Assembly: GCA_030145435.1 (NCBI GenBank)
Contig: JAQYVQ010000225.1
Coordinates: 1 to 10,219, forward strand
DNA: 10,219 bases
Source: Syntrophobacteria bacterium
Lineage (GTDB): Bacteria > Desulfobacterota > DSWW01
Direction: 5' to 3'
This document shows, piece after piece, positions 1 to 7,166 of this stretch (position 1 is the first letter of the stretch; the number at the start of each line of letters is the position of its first letter). The notes beneath the pieces were generated by a model. That model did no database searches. It worked only from the letters and a program-made list of their open reading frames with translations, and had not been told where the DNA came from. Made by a program: the position numbers and the translations under genes.

Positions 1-1202
1 AGCCGGTTCAGGACCGAGTTCTCCCCGTCCGCGATGGTCATGGGCCGGATGTCCCGCCAGAGCTTCTCGATAAAGTACTCTTTGGTGACTCCGTTTGCCC
101 CGTGGATCTGTACGCCTTCGCTGACTACCTCCATGGCCGTCTCGGTGCAATAGGTCTTCACCGCGTAGGCATACTCCGACAAAGGGGGGTAGGCTCTCGC
201 GTTCACTTCCCAGACGGCTCGGGTCATGGCCCGAAGCGCCTCGACCTTAGCGAACATCCGGTGGAGGCGGACCTTCATAGAATAGTGGTCGATCAGGGGC
301 TTTCCCCCCTGAACCCTCTCCTTTGCGTATGCCAGGGACTCTTCGAAGGCGGCCCGGGCAAGGCCGAGGGCAACGACACCGACGGAGGTGTTCCCGAAAC
401 CGAGGTTGTTGATGACCCAATCGCTGTAATTGTCCGGGTCAGCAAACATCCACCGTTTCGGAATCCGCACGTTGTCGAAGAAGAGCTCCCCCTGGGGCAG
501 GTCCCGGGCACCGAGCTTTTCCAGGGCCTTCCCTCTGCTGATACCGGGTAGGTTCAGTGGGAGGATGCAGACCCCTCCTCCGGCCGGGCCCTTTGTGGCG
601 TCGATGTGTACGTTGACCATGGAGTGGGTCGCTGTCGGGCCGCATGAAACCCAGGCGGACTTCTGGCCGTTCAGGATCCACTCGTCACCGTCTGCCTTTG
701 CGCTGAGCTGCATTTTGATTTTCGGGTCGGACCAGAAATCTGCGTGCACGTTCAATGTGTCCGAGCCGTGATCCGGTTCGGTGATCGCCCAGGATCCGGT
801 GATGCTAGCGTCCGTGCACTGGCAGAAGGGTACCACGAACTCCCCGATGAGCTCTTCGTTCATGGTGTGCAGGATTTTCACGTAGGGCCACGCGGCCAGC
901 AGCAGGACCGCCCCGAGACCTGCGCTTCCCCAGAAGAGCTCTTCCATCAGGATGTGGCTCTGCAAAGGTGTGAATCCAAGACCACCCACCTCCACGGGAA
1001 AGGCCCCTTTGTGGTAGCCGAGCTCGTAGGCCTGTTTCAGGAACCCCCAGATCGGGGAGTTCGGTGCAACCGCATCGTCAGCGGACATGCGGTCCAGCTC
1101 GATACCCATGGGCCGCATCACCTCCTTGGCGAACTTGTGCGCCGCTTCCCGGATCGCCTTGTCTTCATCGTTCAGGTTCAGATTCAGGTCAAAATACGTC
1201 AT
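1..1202 (-). CDS. Acyl-CoA dehydrogenase, 3' end cut by window edge
   Basis: Flavin-dependent alpha,beta-dehydrogenation of an acyl-CoA thioester, passing electrons to ETF or another acceptor in the cytoplasm; the substrate cannot be told. I translated the minus strand from the ATG at 1202-1200, which follows an AAGGAGG-like site. About 400 codons are open to the window edge, so only some 15-30 C-terminal residues should be missing. The N-terminal helical domain is followed by the FAD/substrate motif WAITEPDHGSD near residues 138-148, then GDEWILNGQKSAWVS, the middle beta-domain, and the C-terminal helical domain with QIHGANGVTKEYFIEKLWRD. The C-terminal stretch that usually reads IYEGT around the catalytic glutamate reads IADGE here, which puts Asp392 at that place. 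It lies divergent to the DUF2148 pair, 218 bp apart. Family assignment is firm; subfamily and substrate are open. Confidence 0.95.
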   Translation of the reverse strand, partial: MTYFDLNLNLNDEDKAIREAAHKFAKEVMRPMGIELDRMSADDAVAPNSPIWGFLKQAYELGYHKGAFPVEVGGLGFTPLQSHILMEELFWGSAGLGAVLLLAAWPYVKILHTMNEELIGEFVVPFCQCTDASITGSWAITEPDHGSDTLNVHADFWSDPKIKMQLSAKADGDEWILNGQKSAWVSCGPTATHSMVNVHIDATKGPAGGGVCILPLNLPGISRGKALEKLGARDLPQGELFFDNVRIPKRWMFADPDNYSDWVINNLGFGNTSVGVVALGLARAAFEESLAYAKERVQGGKPLIDHYSMKVRLHRMFAKVEALRAMTRAVWEVNARAYPPLSEYAYAVKTYCTETAMEVVSEGVQIHGANGVTKEYFIEKLWRDIRPMTIADGENSVLNR

Positions 1203-1294
1203 CGTCCAACCTCCTTCGTTGATGATCTTGAGGGACTCGATTGTATCATACACTACCGCATGATTCTTATAGCGAACAATCCATTCAAGCGGAA

Positions 1295-1310
1295 TCCCCG
1301 GAACCGGGGA
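1295..1310. promoter_or_regulatory. Perfect 16-bp palindrome, possible operator
   Basis: TCCCCGG-AA-CCGGGGA is a perfect 7-bp inverted repeat with a 2-bp spacer. It lies midway between the divergent starts of the acyl-CoA dehydrogenase (1202) and the first DUF2148 gene (1421). Its size and place suit a dimeric regulator (for example TetR- or MarR-like) controlling both directions, but no regulator gene is in the window. It could also be an incidental GC hairpin in a leader. Confidence 0.4.
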
Positions 1311-1334
1311 AATCATTCTACCCATATTTAGGGA

Positions 1335-1363
1335 TTGCGGGTCTGCACCCAAATCGATAAGAT
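1335..1363 (+). promoter_or_regulatory. Weak candidate promoter for the DUF2148 pair
   Basis: TTGCGG (1335-1340) and TAAGAT (1358-1363) are 17 bp apart and resemble sigma70 -35 and -10 boxes. They would start transcription near 1370, about 50 nt before the ATG at 1421. The match is moderate and such pairs arise by chance, so this is a suggestion only. Confidence 0.25.
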
Positions 1364-1420
1364 GCAGGGGCTTACAGGAGTCGTCATTCGATCATCAATC
1401 TTCAACGCCGGAGGGTAACC

Positions 1421-2209
1421 ATGGAAAGGTTCGATCAACTCAGGGGTGAGGAGTACATCAACGAATGGCCTCGCTACTCACCGCAAGACCTGAGGAGGAG
1501 AGAGGCCACCTTGATTGCTGCAAAACTCGCCGTGGGGGCAGCCATGACCGCGCCTGTCGCGGGCGGGGTCCCGCAGGCGGAAGCCCATCTCGTTTACGGC
1601 CAGGAGGAGATGGAAAAGGTGGCCCGGAAGATGGAGGAGCTGGCCCATACGAACAAGAAATGGCAGAGACAGTTCCTGAACGAAGCGGTCATGATCCGGG
1701 AAACGGATGTCATCGTCTTCCTGGGCGACTACCGGGCCCATGAGACCCCACTCGATGCGAACTGTGGTTTGTGCGGGGGTGCCGAAGGGTGCGCGTACTT
1801 CTACACACGGCGGGAGACGAGCAAAGGGCTCGTGGACGTCACGGACAGACAAAGCGAGACGCCGATCAAGGGACCCTTGTGCGGTGCCAGGGTAGATGAC
1901 CTGGGCTACGTGATGGGCTCGGCGATCTGGATGGCCCAGACCCTGCTCGTCGATGCGAGGCCCTTCATGAGCGTGGGCCTGGCAGGCCAGAAGCTCGGGT
2001 ACTGCCCGAATTCCGGGATCGTCGTCGGGATCCCGATGGCCACCCTGTCCAAGAGCCCCTATCAGGACGTACCGGTCGACTACCATCTCGTGAACATGGC
2101 CAAGATGGTCGACAACACCCGGAAGAACTACGTCGTGATCCGGCAGACAGGCTCCGGCATCCACTTCGACTACCGCAAGCAGTTCCCCAAGGTGAAGAAG
2201 GAGGAATAA
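1421..2209 (+). CDS. DUF2148 (COG4739-type) ferredoxin-like domain protein, copy A
   Basis: A 262-residue protein of the uncharacterised DUF2148 family, which is described as containing a ferredoxin-like, probably Fe-S-binding domain; no reaction is established. Visible hallmarks are an N-terminal helix with AAKLAVGAAMTAPVAGG (about 33-49) and VIVFLGDYR (97-105). The cysteine motif NCGLCGGAEGC gives C115, C118 and C124. A further conserved GPLC (C154) runs into DDLGYVMGSAIWMAQTLLVDAR, and GIVVGIPMATLSKSP lies near 199-213. Four cysteines in C-x2-C-x5-C plus a distal C fit a [4Fe-4S] site, which is inference. The ATG follows GGAGGG at good spacing. No signal peptide or membrane segment is seen, so it is probably cytoplasmic. 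It is longer than the roughly 180 residues I expect of simple family members, with extra residues at both ends. The stop is 1 bp before copy B. Confidence 0.88.
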   Translation: MERFDQLRGEEYINEWPRYSPQDLRRREATLIAAKLAVGAAMTAPVAGGVPQAEAHLVYGQEEMEKVARKMEELAHTNKKWQRQFLNEAVMIRETDVIVFLGDYRAHETPLDANCGLCGGAEGCAYFYTRRETSKGLVDVTDRQSETPIKGPLCGARVDDLGYVMGSAIWMAQTLLVDARPFMSVGLAGQKLGYCPNSGIVVGIPMATLSKSPYQDVPVDYHLVNMAKMVDNTRKNYVVIRQTGSGIHFDYRKQFPKVKKEE

Positions 2210-2210
2210 G

Positions 2211-3056
2211 ATGGCCAGAATAGACGGAAAAGAGGCGGCCCTGGACGCAATGATGGACGTGGCCAGACTGGCCGTTGCCGCGGCGTACCGGACGCCCCAA
2301 TTGACGGGAAGGCTGGAGTTGCAGACCGAGATCGTAACGGGGAAGGACATCGCGCCTATCGTAGACGTGTTCGAGGCGGTCCATCCGATCTCACCGGTCA
2401 TGTATTTCGACTACCAGACCCTCAAGTATTATCTCGATCGGGGAGTCGAGATCCCGATCATTCTGCTGGGCGCAGATCTGACCTTCGCGGAAATGGGCTG
2501 GGACTGCGGTGCCTGCGGGCACGCGACGTGCGGGAAATTCAATGCCTACGCGAAGAAGAACAAGAGCCGATCCTTGCTGTGGGGGGGGCCGAGCTGCAAC
2601 TGGAAGCTCCTCGACTTTGGGGCTGCCTGCGATTTTGCCTGTGCGGCGCTCAATCAGTACCGAATCGATGCTCGCGCCATGGGCACGGTAGGCGGCGCTG
2701 CAGCGACCGCCGGCTTTCTGCCGGACTGCACCGCGCACATCGGGATTCCGATCGGGCCTCCGGGGGACTTCAAATGGTTCAGCCGGGCGACCAATCTCGA
2801 CACGGCCGACTACGAGATGCACCGCGAGTGGACGCTGAGGACCTCGCCCACGAACTGGCAGACCTTTCCGGGGAGCACCAAGCCCTCTATCAAGACGAAG
2901 GACGACTGGTGGAGTAATCCCGAGTTCGTGAAGTGGGAGCCTTTCTCAGCCGAAGAACAGAAATTTGTCGAAGCAACCATTGCGAAGGTAGGCGAGGTTG
3001 CCATGAAGCACGTGCCCGAGGTTTCCGGCTGGTATAAGAAGAAGGGAAAGAAGTAG
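2211..3056 (+). CDS. DUF2148 (COG4739-type) ferredoxin-like domain protein, copy B
   Basis: A 281-residue relative of the preceding gene, sharing the order of motifs but clearly diverged. VARLAVAAAYRTPQLTG (17-33) matches the alanine-rich N-terminal helix, and IPIILLGADL (81-90) the following strand. WDCGACGHATC gives C99, C102 and C107 (C-x2-C-x4-C), and GPSC gives C129, followed by FGAACDFACAAL with extra C140 and C144. HIGIPIGPPGD (176-186) is the counterpart of GIPMATLSKSP. The C-terminal 90 residues are rich in Trp and charged residues and have no counterpart in copy A. Its ATG lies 1 bp after the stop of copy A, and its AAGGAGG site is inside the end of copy A, so the two should be translationally coupled. 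A heteromeric Fe-S protein is a reasonable inference; the partner and reaction are unknown. Confidence 0.88.
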   Translation: MARIDGKEAALDAMMDVARLAVAAAYRTPQLTGRLELQTEIVTGKDIAPIVDVFEAVHPISPVMYFDYQTLKYYLDRGVEIPIILLGADLTFAEMGWDCGACGHATCGKFNAYAKKNKSRSLLWGGPSCNWKLLDFGAACDFACAALNQYRIDARAMGTVGGAAATAGFLPDCTAHIGIPIGPPGDFKWFSRATNLDTADYEMHREWTLRTSPTNWQTFPGSTKPSIKTKDDWWSNPEFVKWEPFSAEEQKFVEATIAKVGEVAMKHVPEVSGWYKKKGKK

Positions 3057-3071
3057 GTACACGGTAGACCA

Positions 3072-3114
3072 CAGAGACGATTCGGCCGGGGGCGGGTGAC
3101 GCCCCCGGTCTCTG
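3072..3114. terminator. Hairpin between convergent operons, possible bidirectional terminator
   Basis: A perfect 9-bp GC stem CCGGGGGCG / CGCCCCCGG (3086-3094 with 3100-3108) closes a 5-nt loop. An outer 7-bp pair CAGAGAC / GTCTCTG (3072-3078 with 3108-3114) can extend or compete with it. It lies 15 bp after the stop of DUF2148 copy B and 17 bp after the stop of the converging DUF362 gene. There is no clear T-run on either side, so it is either a hairpin that blocks converging transcripts or stabilises 3' ends, or a weak intrinsic terminator. Confidence 0.5.
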
Positions 3115-3131
3115 CCCGACCGTGCGCGCCT

Positions 3132-4454
3132 TCAGCGAATCCACAAAGGTGGAATGGCAGCGCTGGAGCCTCTGAGCCTGGCCTGAAGCAGGAGAAGTGA
3201 CGATCGCAGGGGATGGACGGGAAGCATTCGAAGGGGTGAAACCTTCATCCATTTCGTGAGGCAGGTGATCGTCTCGGTCAGGTTGTTGCAGCCATTGGAA
3301 AAGGCGAGTGAAGCGGGAGCACGTGTGCCCCGAAGCCTTTCCCCCACCTCGTTGACGGCACATTTCCCGACGACCAGGACCCTTTCCTGAAGTCCCTCAA
3401 GGCGCCCTGGGTCCCAGCCCTTGCCCATGACAATGGAGAAGCCCCCCCTGCCCTGAAAATCGAGAGAGAAGACCTGAAGGCAGGCCATCACATTGGATGC
3501 ACAGCCCTCTTTACAGCAGAGTTCCTCCCCCTTATGCACGTCCACATCCTCGGGGAATAGGGGAATAAGTTCCCAGGACAACGACTTCCTGTGTCGGCTT
3601 AGATCACCGATGATCTCGATCTGATCCAGATCGGCCATTCCAACACCTCGAGCATGGGCGAGTTGAATATGTTCGACATCTCTCCACGCAAACCCCATGA
3701 GATTACACCCCACCGCATCGACGCTCACGACATCGTCACCGCCAATGATCAGGCCATAGGGAACCAGGATCCTGTCCAGGAGCCTCTGGGAGGGGTAGTG
3801 ACCGTGCTGCGTTGCCTCTCTCGCGTCGATCAACGTAAAGTCGGGCCGGAGACACTCCAGGATATCCACGAGTTTCCTGGGCAGGAGATGGTTGTGGTCG
3901 GCGATTCGGTCCTTCTGCGCCACGAGTCCCCACTGGTTCTTGATCCCCAGGGTCACCGTGGTCATGCAATGGGTCTTGAACTTGGGTACGTTGATGTATG
4001 CGACGGACGAACGATTTCGAATGAGCTTCTCCACGATGAACCGTGGTAGGCCGATTTCCTTTTGATCATAGGGAATCGCGCCCGCCGCCGCGTCAGACGG
4101 TGGCAGGGAGAGGATTTCCTCAGGCCCCTCATCCAAAAAGACCACCTGCGCGCCTGCCTTTCGAGCCGCCCGGGTGATTCCTGTGGCGTGGAAGACGAGC
4201 CGAGTGAAGTTCCCCTGGGTGCAGTTGTCCATCACGTAGACGTGGCGGGCACCTTCCCGGATCAAGTACCGAACGAGGGCCTCCACAAAATCGGGTGGTG
4301 TGTAACAATGCGGTTTTGATTCGACCGCATTGATCTTTACGAATACCTCTTCCCGGCCTTGGAGCATCTGTTTCCCGCCACCAAAGGGCTCGAAGACTCT
4401 GGCGATATCCTCGACCAGATTCGTTCCGACCTCTGCAACATGAACCCTGCTCAT
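3132..4454 (-). CDS. DUF362 domain protein with cysteine-rich C-terminal part
   Basis: A 440-residue protein of the DUF362 (COG2006) family, whose biochemical role is not settled. Residues 30-290 carry the typical fold signatures: EEVFVKINAV (35-44), YINVPKFKTH (153-162) and TLGIKNQWGLVAQKDRIADHN (about 168-188), then a segment with DAVGCNLMGF. The C-terminal third is cysteine-rich: CCKEGC (313-318), C325, VVGKC (365), NGC (389) and C398. These could bind a metal or Fe-S cluster, but it is not a recognisable 2x[4Fe-4S] ferredoxin. The reading frame stays open far upstream, but the ATG at 4454 has a GAGGAGGGG site, and its ATGA overlaps the stop of the nucleotidyltransferase gene. That fixes this start and implies coupled translation. 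No signal peptide is seen. Confidence 0.9.
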   Translation of the reverse strand: MSRVHVAEVGTNLVEDIARVFEPFGGGKQMLQGREEVFVKINAVESKPHCYTPPDFVEALVRYLIREGARHVYVMDNCTQGNFTRLVFHATGITRAARKAGAQVVFLDEGPEEILSLPPSDAAAGAIPYDQKEIGLPRFIVEKLIRNRSSVAYINVPKFKTHCMTTVTLGIKNQWGLVAQKDRIADHNHLLPRKLVDILECLRPDFTLIDAREATQHGHYPSQRLLDRILVPYGLIIGGDDVVSVDAVGCNLMGFAWRDVEHIQLAHARGVGMADLDQIEIIGDLSRHRKSLSWELIPLFPEDVDVHKGEELCCKEGCASNVMACLQVFSLDFQGRGGFSIVMGKGWDPGRLEGLQERVLVVGKCAVNEVGERLRGTRAPASLAFSNGCNNLTETITCLTKWMKVSPLRMLPVHPLRSSLLLLQARLRGSSAAIPPLWIR

Positions 4455-5944
4455 GCGTCGACCCCTCCTCGATCCTTCAGGGATCCGGCCAGGCGGAGTG
4501 CCTCGTCTCGGTTCTTGACCTCTCCTTCCACCCGAGCCTCCTCGAGGAGGCGCAGCAACCGCCCCACTTCCGGGCCGGGAGGAATCCCCAGGGCATCCAT
4601 CAGGTCCTTGCCTGTGACGAGGTTCTTTCCACCGATCGATGCGGCATCTCGTCGGAAGTAGAGTTCCAGGAGGGAATCCAGCAACCGGAAGAAGGTCTCC
4701 TGCCGGTCTCCCGTTGCGGAAGGCCCGCCCGTGGCAAGAAAATCTGCGAGTGAAACGAGGAGCATACCCGGGACGTCGTCCCCGAGCCTTCTCAAGAAGC
4801 GGATCTTTGCCCTTTCGGTCAGGTGATCCGTCTCCATGGCCCTCATCATCTGAACCGGGCCCATGTGATACCGGACCCATCTTCTTGTCCGTTCCTCTTC
4901 GTGGCGGCTCGTGCGAAGCCTTCTCATCGCGTTGGCAACGATATCCGCCCCCCTTGCCGCGTGTCCGTAGAAGTGGGGCTCGCCTTCCGCATCGACCTTG
5001 TACGTTCCCGGCTTTCCGATGTCGTGGAAGAGAACCGCAGCCTTGAGCAGAGGAAGCACATCCTCCGGCTTGTCGAGCCACTCCTTCAACTCCCGGTCCC
5101 ACGGGGCCAGCTGCACGAGACCTTTCCGGCAGCCCTCTTCCAGGATCCGGTATGCCTCGAGCGTATGGTTCCATGCATCCAGGTGATGGAATTTGCCCTG
5201 TTTGAGGCCCTTCAAGCCTTGAATCTCGGGAAAAACGGTTGTGAGAAGCCCCGTTTCATCCATCTGTAGAATCCACGCAAGGCTGTCGGGACAAGCGAAT
5301 ATCTTGAACAGCTCGTCCCTTGTCCTTTCGGCAGCGACGGAGAGGATCCCATCTCGTGATGTGTGAATCGCGTCGAAGGTGAGACGCTCGATCTGAAACC
5401 CGAGCGTGCAGGCCAGGCGGAATGCCCTGACGAGACGCAGCGGGTCTTCACGGAGGCGTGCCGGATGGACCATGCGGATGAGCCTTGCTCGAAGGTCCCT
5501 CATCCCGCCCGTGGGATCCTCCCAGGCGGATGTCGCGGCATCCCCGTCCGGTCCGATCCTCATGGCCATGGCATTGCACGTGAAGTCGCGCTGCCAAAGG
5601 TCCTCCTCGATGCCCTCTCCGCGCATGGAGGCGAAGTCGAACCGGACGGAATCCTGACCGTCGCCCGTGGGAGACCATATGAGCCGCGCAACGCCCCATT
5701 CTTCATCCAGCAAAACGAATCGAGCATCCAGGGCGGCTGCAATGCGCTTTGCCACGGTGCGGGCCTCACCGGGGACGACAAAGTCGAAATCCCTTGTCTC
5801 CCGTCCCATCCATCCGTCTCGGAGGGCTCCCCCCACGAGATAAAGCGAGGGGGAGGAGGCCTCTGCCAGGGCTGATCTGAGCCTTGTCACAACCGGATCC
5901 TCGAGAATCCGGTCCGTGGCCTGTCGTATTCGCTGATTGTCCAT
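4451..5944 (-). CDS. tRNA nucleotidyltransferase / poly(A) polymerase family protein with HD domain
   Basis: A class II nucleotidyltransferase that adds CCA, A or poly(A) to RNA 3' ends; sequence alone does not decide which. The 497 residues hold LVGGALRD (36-43) and the catalytic DFDF (D52, D54), with a likely third carboxylate at D103. QRDFTCNAMA (118-127) and REDPLRLVRAFRLACTLGF (about 165-183) are the conserved neck/template motifs of CCA-adding enzymes. A C-terminal HD phosphohydrolase domain carries LFHDIGKP (H307, D308), probably the 2',3'-cyclic phosphatase/phosphodiesterase-type extension seen in several bacterial members. The ATG at 5944 is chosen because RtcA ends 30 bp upstream, but its ribosome binding site is poor. 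It overlaps the DUF362 start by 4 bp. A tRNA with encoded CCA lies about 1.2 kb upstream, so repair or poly(A) addition are fair alternatives to obligatory CCA synthesis. Confidence 0.93.
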   Translation of the reverse strand: MDNQRIRQATDRILEDPVVTRLRSALAEASSPSLYLVGGALRDGWMGRETRDFDFVVPGEARTVAKRIAAALDARFVLLDEEWGVARLIWSPTGDGQDSVRFDFASMRGEGIEEDLWQRDFTCNAMAMRIGPDGDAATSAWEDPTGGMRDLRARLIRMVHPARLREDPLRLVRAFRLACTLGFQIERLTFDAIHTSRDGILSVAAERTRDELFKIFACPDSLAWILQMDETGLLTTVFPEIQGLKGLKQGKFHHLDAWNHTLEAYRILEEGCRKGLVQLAPWDRELKEWLDKPEDVLPLLKAAVLFHDIGKPGTYKVDAEGEPHFYGHAARGADIVANAMRRLRTSRHEEERTRRWVRYHMGPVQMMRAMETDHLTERAKIRFLRRLGDDVPGMLLVSLADFLATGGPSATGDRQETFFRLLDSLLELYFRRDAASIGGKNLVTGKDLMDALGIPPGPEVGRLLRLLEEARVEGEVKNRDEALRLAGSLKDRGGVDA

Positions 5945-5974
5945 GGATGTTTCCAGCTCTTAGCTAGCAGCTAT

Positions 5975-7072
5975 CTAACGACCAACCCCTTCTCCCGGAA
6001 CACACTCGATTCGGATACGCTGTTCTTCTTCCTCGCAGAAGAAGCGGACGTTCAAGAACCTTTGTATCACCCACATATTGGTGTGCATATGCCGGGTCAA
6101 GTAAGGCACGCTTATGACGGAGGGTGCCCGGCTCAGGGCCATGTACGGAAGGATCTGATCGCCCATCCACGGGTCGATCGCTGCCCGGGTGTGGTACGTC
6201 CTCAGCAACATCTCCACGGCCTGGTCTGCAACCTGCTCCGGCGGCTGCTTCGTCGTGCCCAGAGAGGACGCGCCCACGACAGAGTCGTTCGTCGTCGCCC
6301 AGACCAGAACCCCGGACCCCGCTGAATCGGTCGGGCCGTATTCCAAACGGACTTTGGACGGGATGTGGAGGAAGTCGGTAAGGCCATAGGCCGCTTGTCT
6401 TCTCTGCCTTTCGGCCACTTTTCCCGCAGACAGCCCGGAGGAGGCGTGCGAGACACCGTAGGACCCGGTGGTATCGGTTGCCACAGGCAGGTGAAGGGCC
6501 TCGAGCAGTTCTCCTTGCGGGGGCGGCTCGATCTCGACTTGGACGAAGCCTCCGCCCTTCGGGAAATAGCCTCTTCTCACGATGCGCAGGTTTGCCCGAT
6601 AGCCCATCTGCGCCAGCAGGGCAAGCTTGATATTCTTGATGTAATCGCAACTTGGGGCACTCGGGATGTCCGTTCCGCCTCGCACGAGCACCTTCCAAGG
6701 CCCGGACAGCCCGATCCCGGCCAGTAGAAGAGACTGGAGGACGAGACCGATCGACCCTGCAGTTCCTGTGTCGAGTTCGAGTTCGACGGGCCTCAACGTA
6801 CCGGGAGAAAAGATGACTTCGGTCGCACCGACTTTCAAACGGCTCGTCTTCGCATCGCACAGGCGGGCCAGGCCCTTCAATGCTGTGCAGTGCTGTGCCC
6901 GGAGGCCGGGTCGGCTGCGGCGTGCGCGAACATGGGATATCCGGCAGGAGACCCCTGTGAGCGCGGAAAGAGCACAGGCGGTCCGAACGATCTGCCCTCC
7001 CCCTTCTCCCTGGGACCCGTCCAGTTCAACGCGTCCGTCTGCGATCCGAATCCTCTGTGCCGGTACGTACAC
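5975..7072 (-). CDS. rtcA: RNA 3'-terminal phosphate cyclase
   Basis: An ATP-dependent enzyme converting RNA 3'-phosphates to 2',3'-cyclic phosphates through an adenylated histidine. The 365 residues align by eye along the whole length with E. coli RtcA. The shared segments include LDGSQGEGGGQIVR (17-30), RPGLRAQH (54-61), GTAGSIGLVLQSLL (103-116), GGTDIPSAP (132-140), GYFPKGGGF (168-176) and GDQILPYMAL (304-313). TRHMHTNMWVIQRFLNVRF (326-344) follows, and H328 lines up with the catalytic histidine of E. coli RtcA. The start is GTG at 7072, because an in-frame TAG lies about 30 bp upstream and no ATG comes before the conserved core; an AGGGGG tract sits close before it. The N-terminus is about 12 residues longer than in E. 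coli. No rtcB or rtcR is in the window; instead the next gene is a tRNA nucleotidyltransferase. Confidence 0.96.
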   Translation of the reverse strand: MYVPAQRIRIADGRVELDGSQGEGGGQIVRTACALSALTGVSCRISHVRARRSRPGLRAQHCTALKGLARLCDAKTSRLKVGATEVIFSPGTLRPVELELDTGTAGSIGLVLQSLLLAGIGLSGPWKVLVRGGTDIPSAPSCDYIKNIKLALLAQMGYRANLRIVRRGYFPKGGGFVQVEIEPPPQGELLEALHLPVATDTTGSYGVSHASSGLSAGKVAERQRRQAAYGLTDFLHIPSKVRLEYGPTDSAGSGVLVWATTNDSVVGASSLGTTKQPPEQVADQAVEMLLRTYHTRAAIDPWMGDQILPYMALSRAPSVISVPYLTRHMHTNMWVIQRFLNVRFFCEEEEQRIRIECVPGEGVGR

Positions 7073-7125
7073 AGTCCCCCCTGTGCGTGCGTCTTCTCTA
7101 CGTTACGAATCGTCCTGTGCGAAAA

Positions 7126-7151
7126 AAAAAGATCGCGGCCGCGATCTTTTT
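7126..7151 (-). terminator. Intrinsic terminator of the tRNA gene, usable in both directions
   Basis: A perfect 26-bp palindrome built of AAAAAGATCGCGG and its complement. On the minus strand it lies 15 bp after the tRNA CCA end and runs into nine T residues (complement of 7122-7130), a textbook rho-independent terminator. On the plus strand it is also followed by a T-rich run (TTTTTCTTTT). It separates tRNA transcription from rtcA, whose GTG lies about 50 bp further on. Confidence 0.9.
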
Positions 7152-7166
7152 CTTTTCGTCGGTTTG

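Noticed and set aside
744..1331. 195-codon plus-strand frame over the acyl-CoA dehydrogenase
   Set aside because: Antisense shadow of a clear acyl-CoA dehydrogenase; it runs into the intergenic region without a domain or RBS.
1478..2401. 307-codon open frame on the minus strand opposite the DUF2148 genes
   Set aside because: Antisense to two genes with conserved cysteine motifs and good ribosome binding sites; no domain seen.
4455..5174. N-terminal extension of the DUF362 frame giving a 680-residue protein
   Set aside because: This stretch is the out-of-frame shadow of the nucleotidyltransferase gene; its sequence is Arg/Gly/Pro-rich and lacks family features, and a good RBS and ATG lie at 4454.
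5964..6860. 298-codon minus-strand frame overlapping rtcA
   Set aside because: Same strand, wrong frame; Arg-rich shadow of rtcA, whose own frame keeps the whole RtcA sequence.
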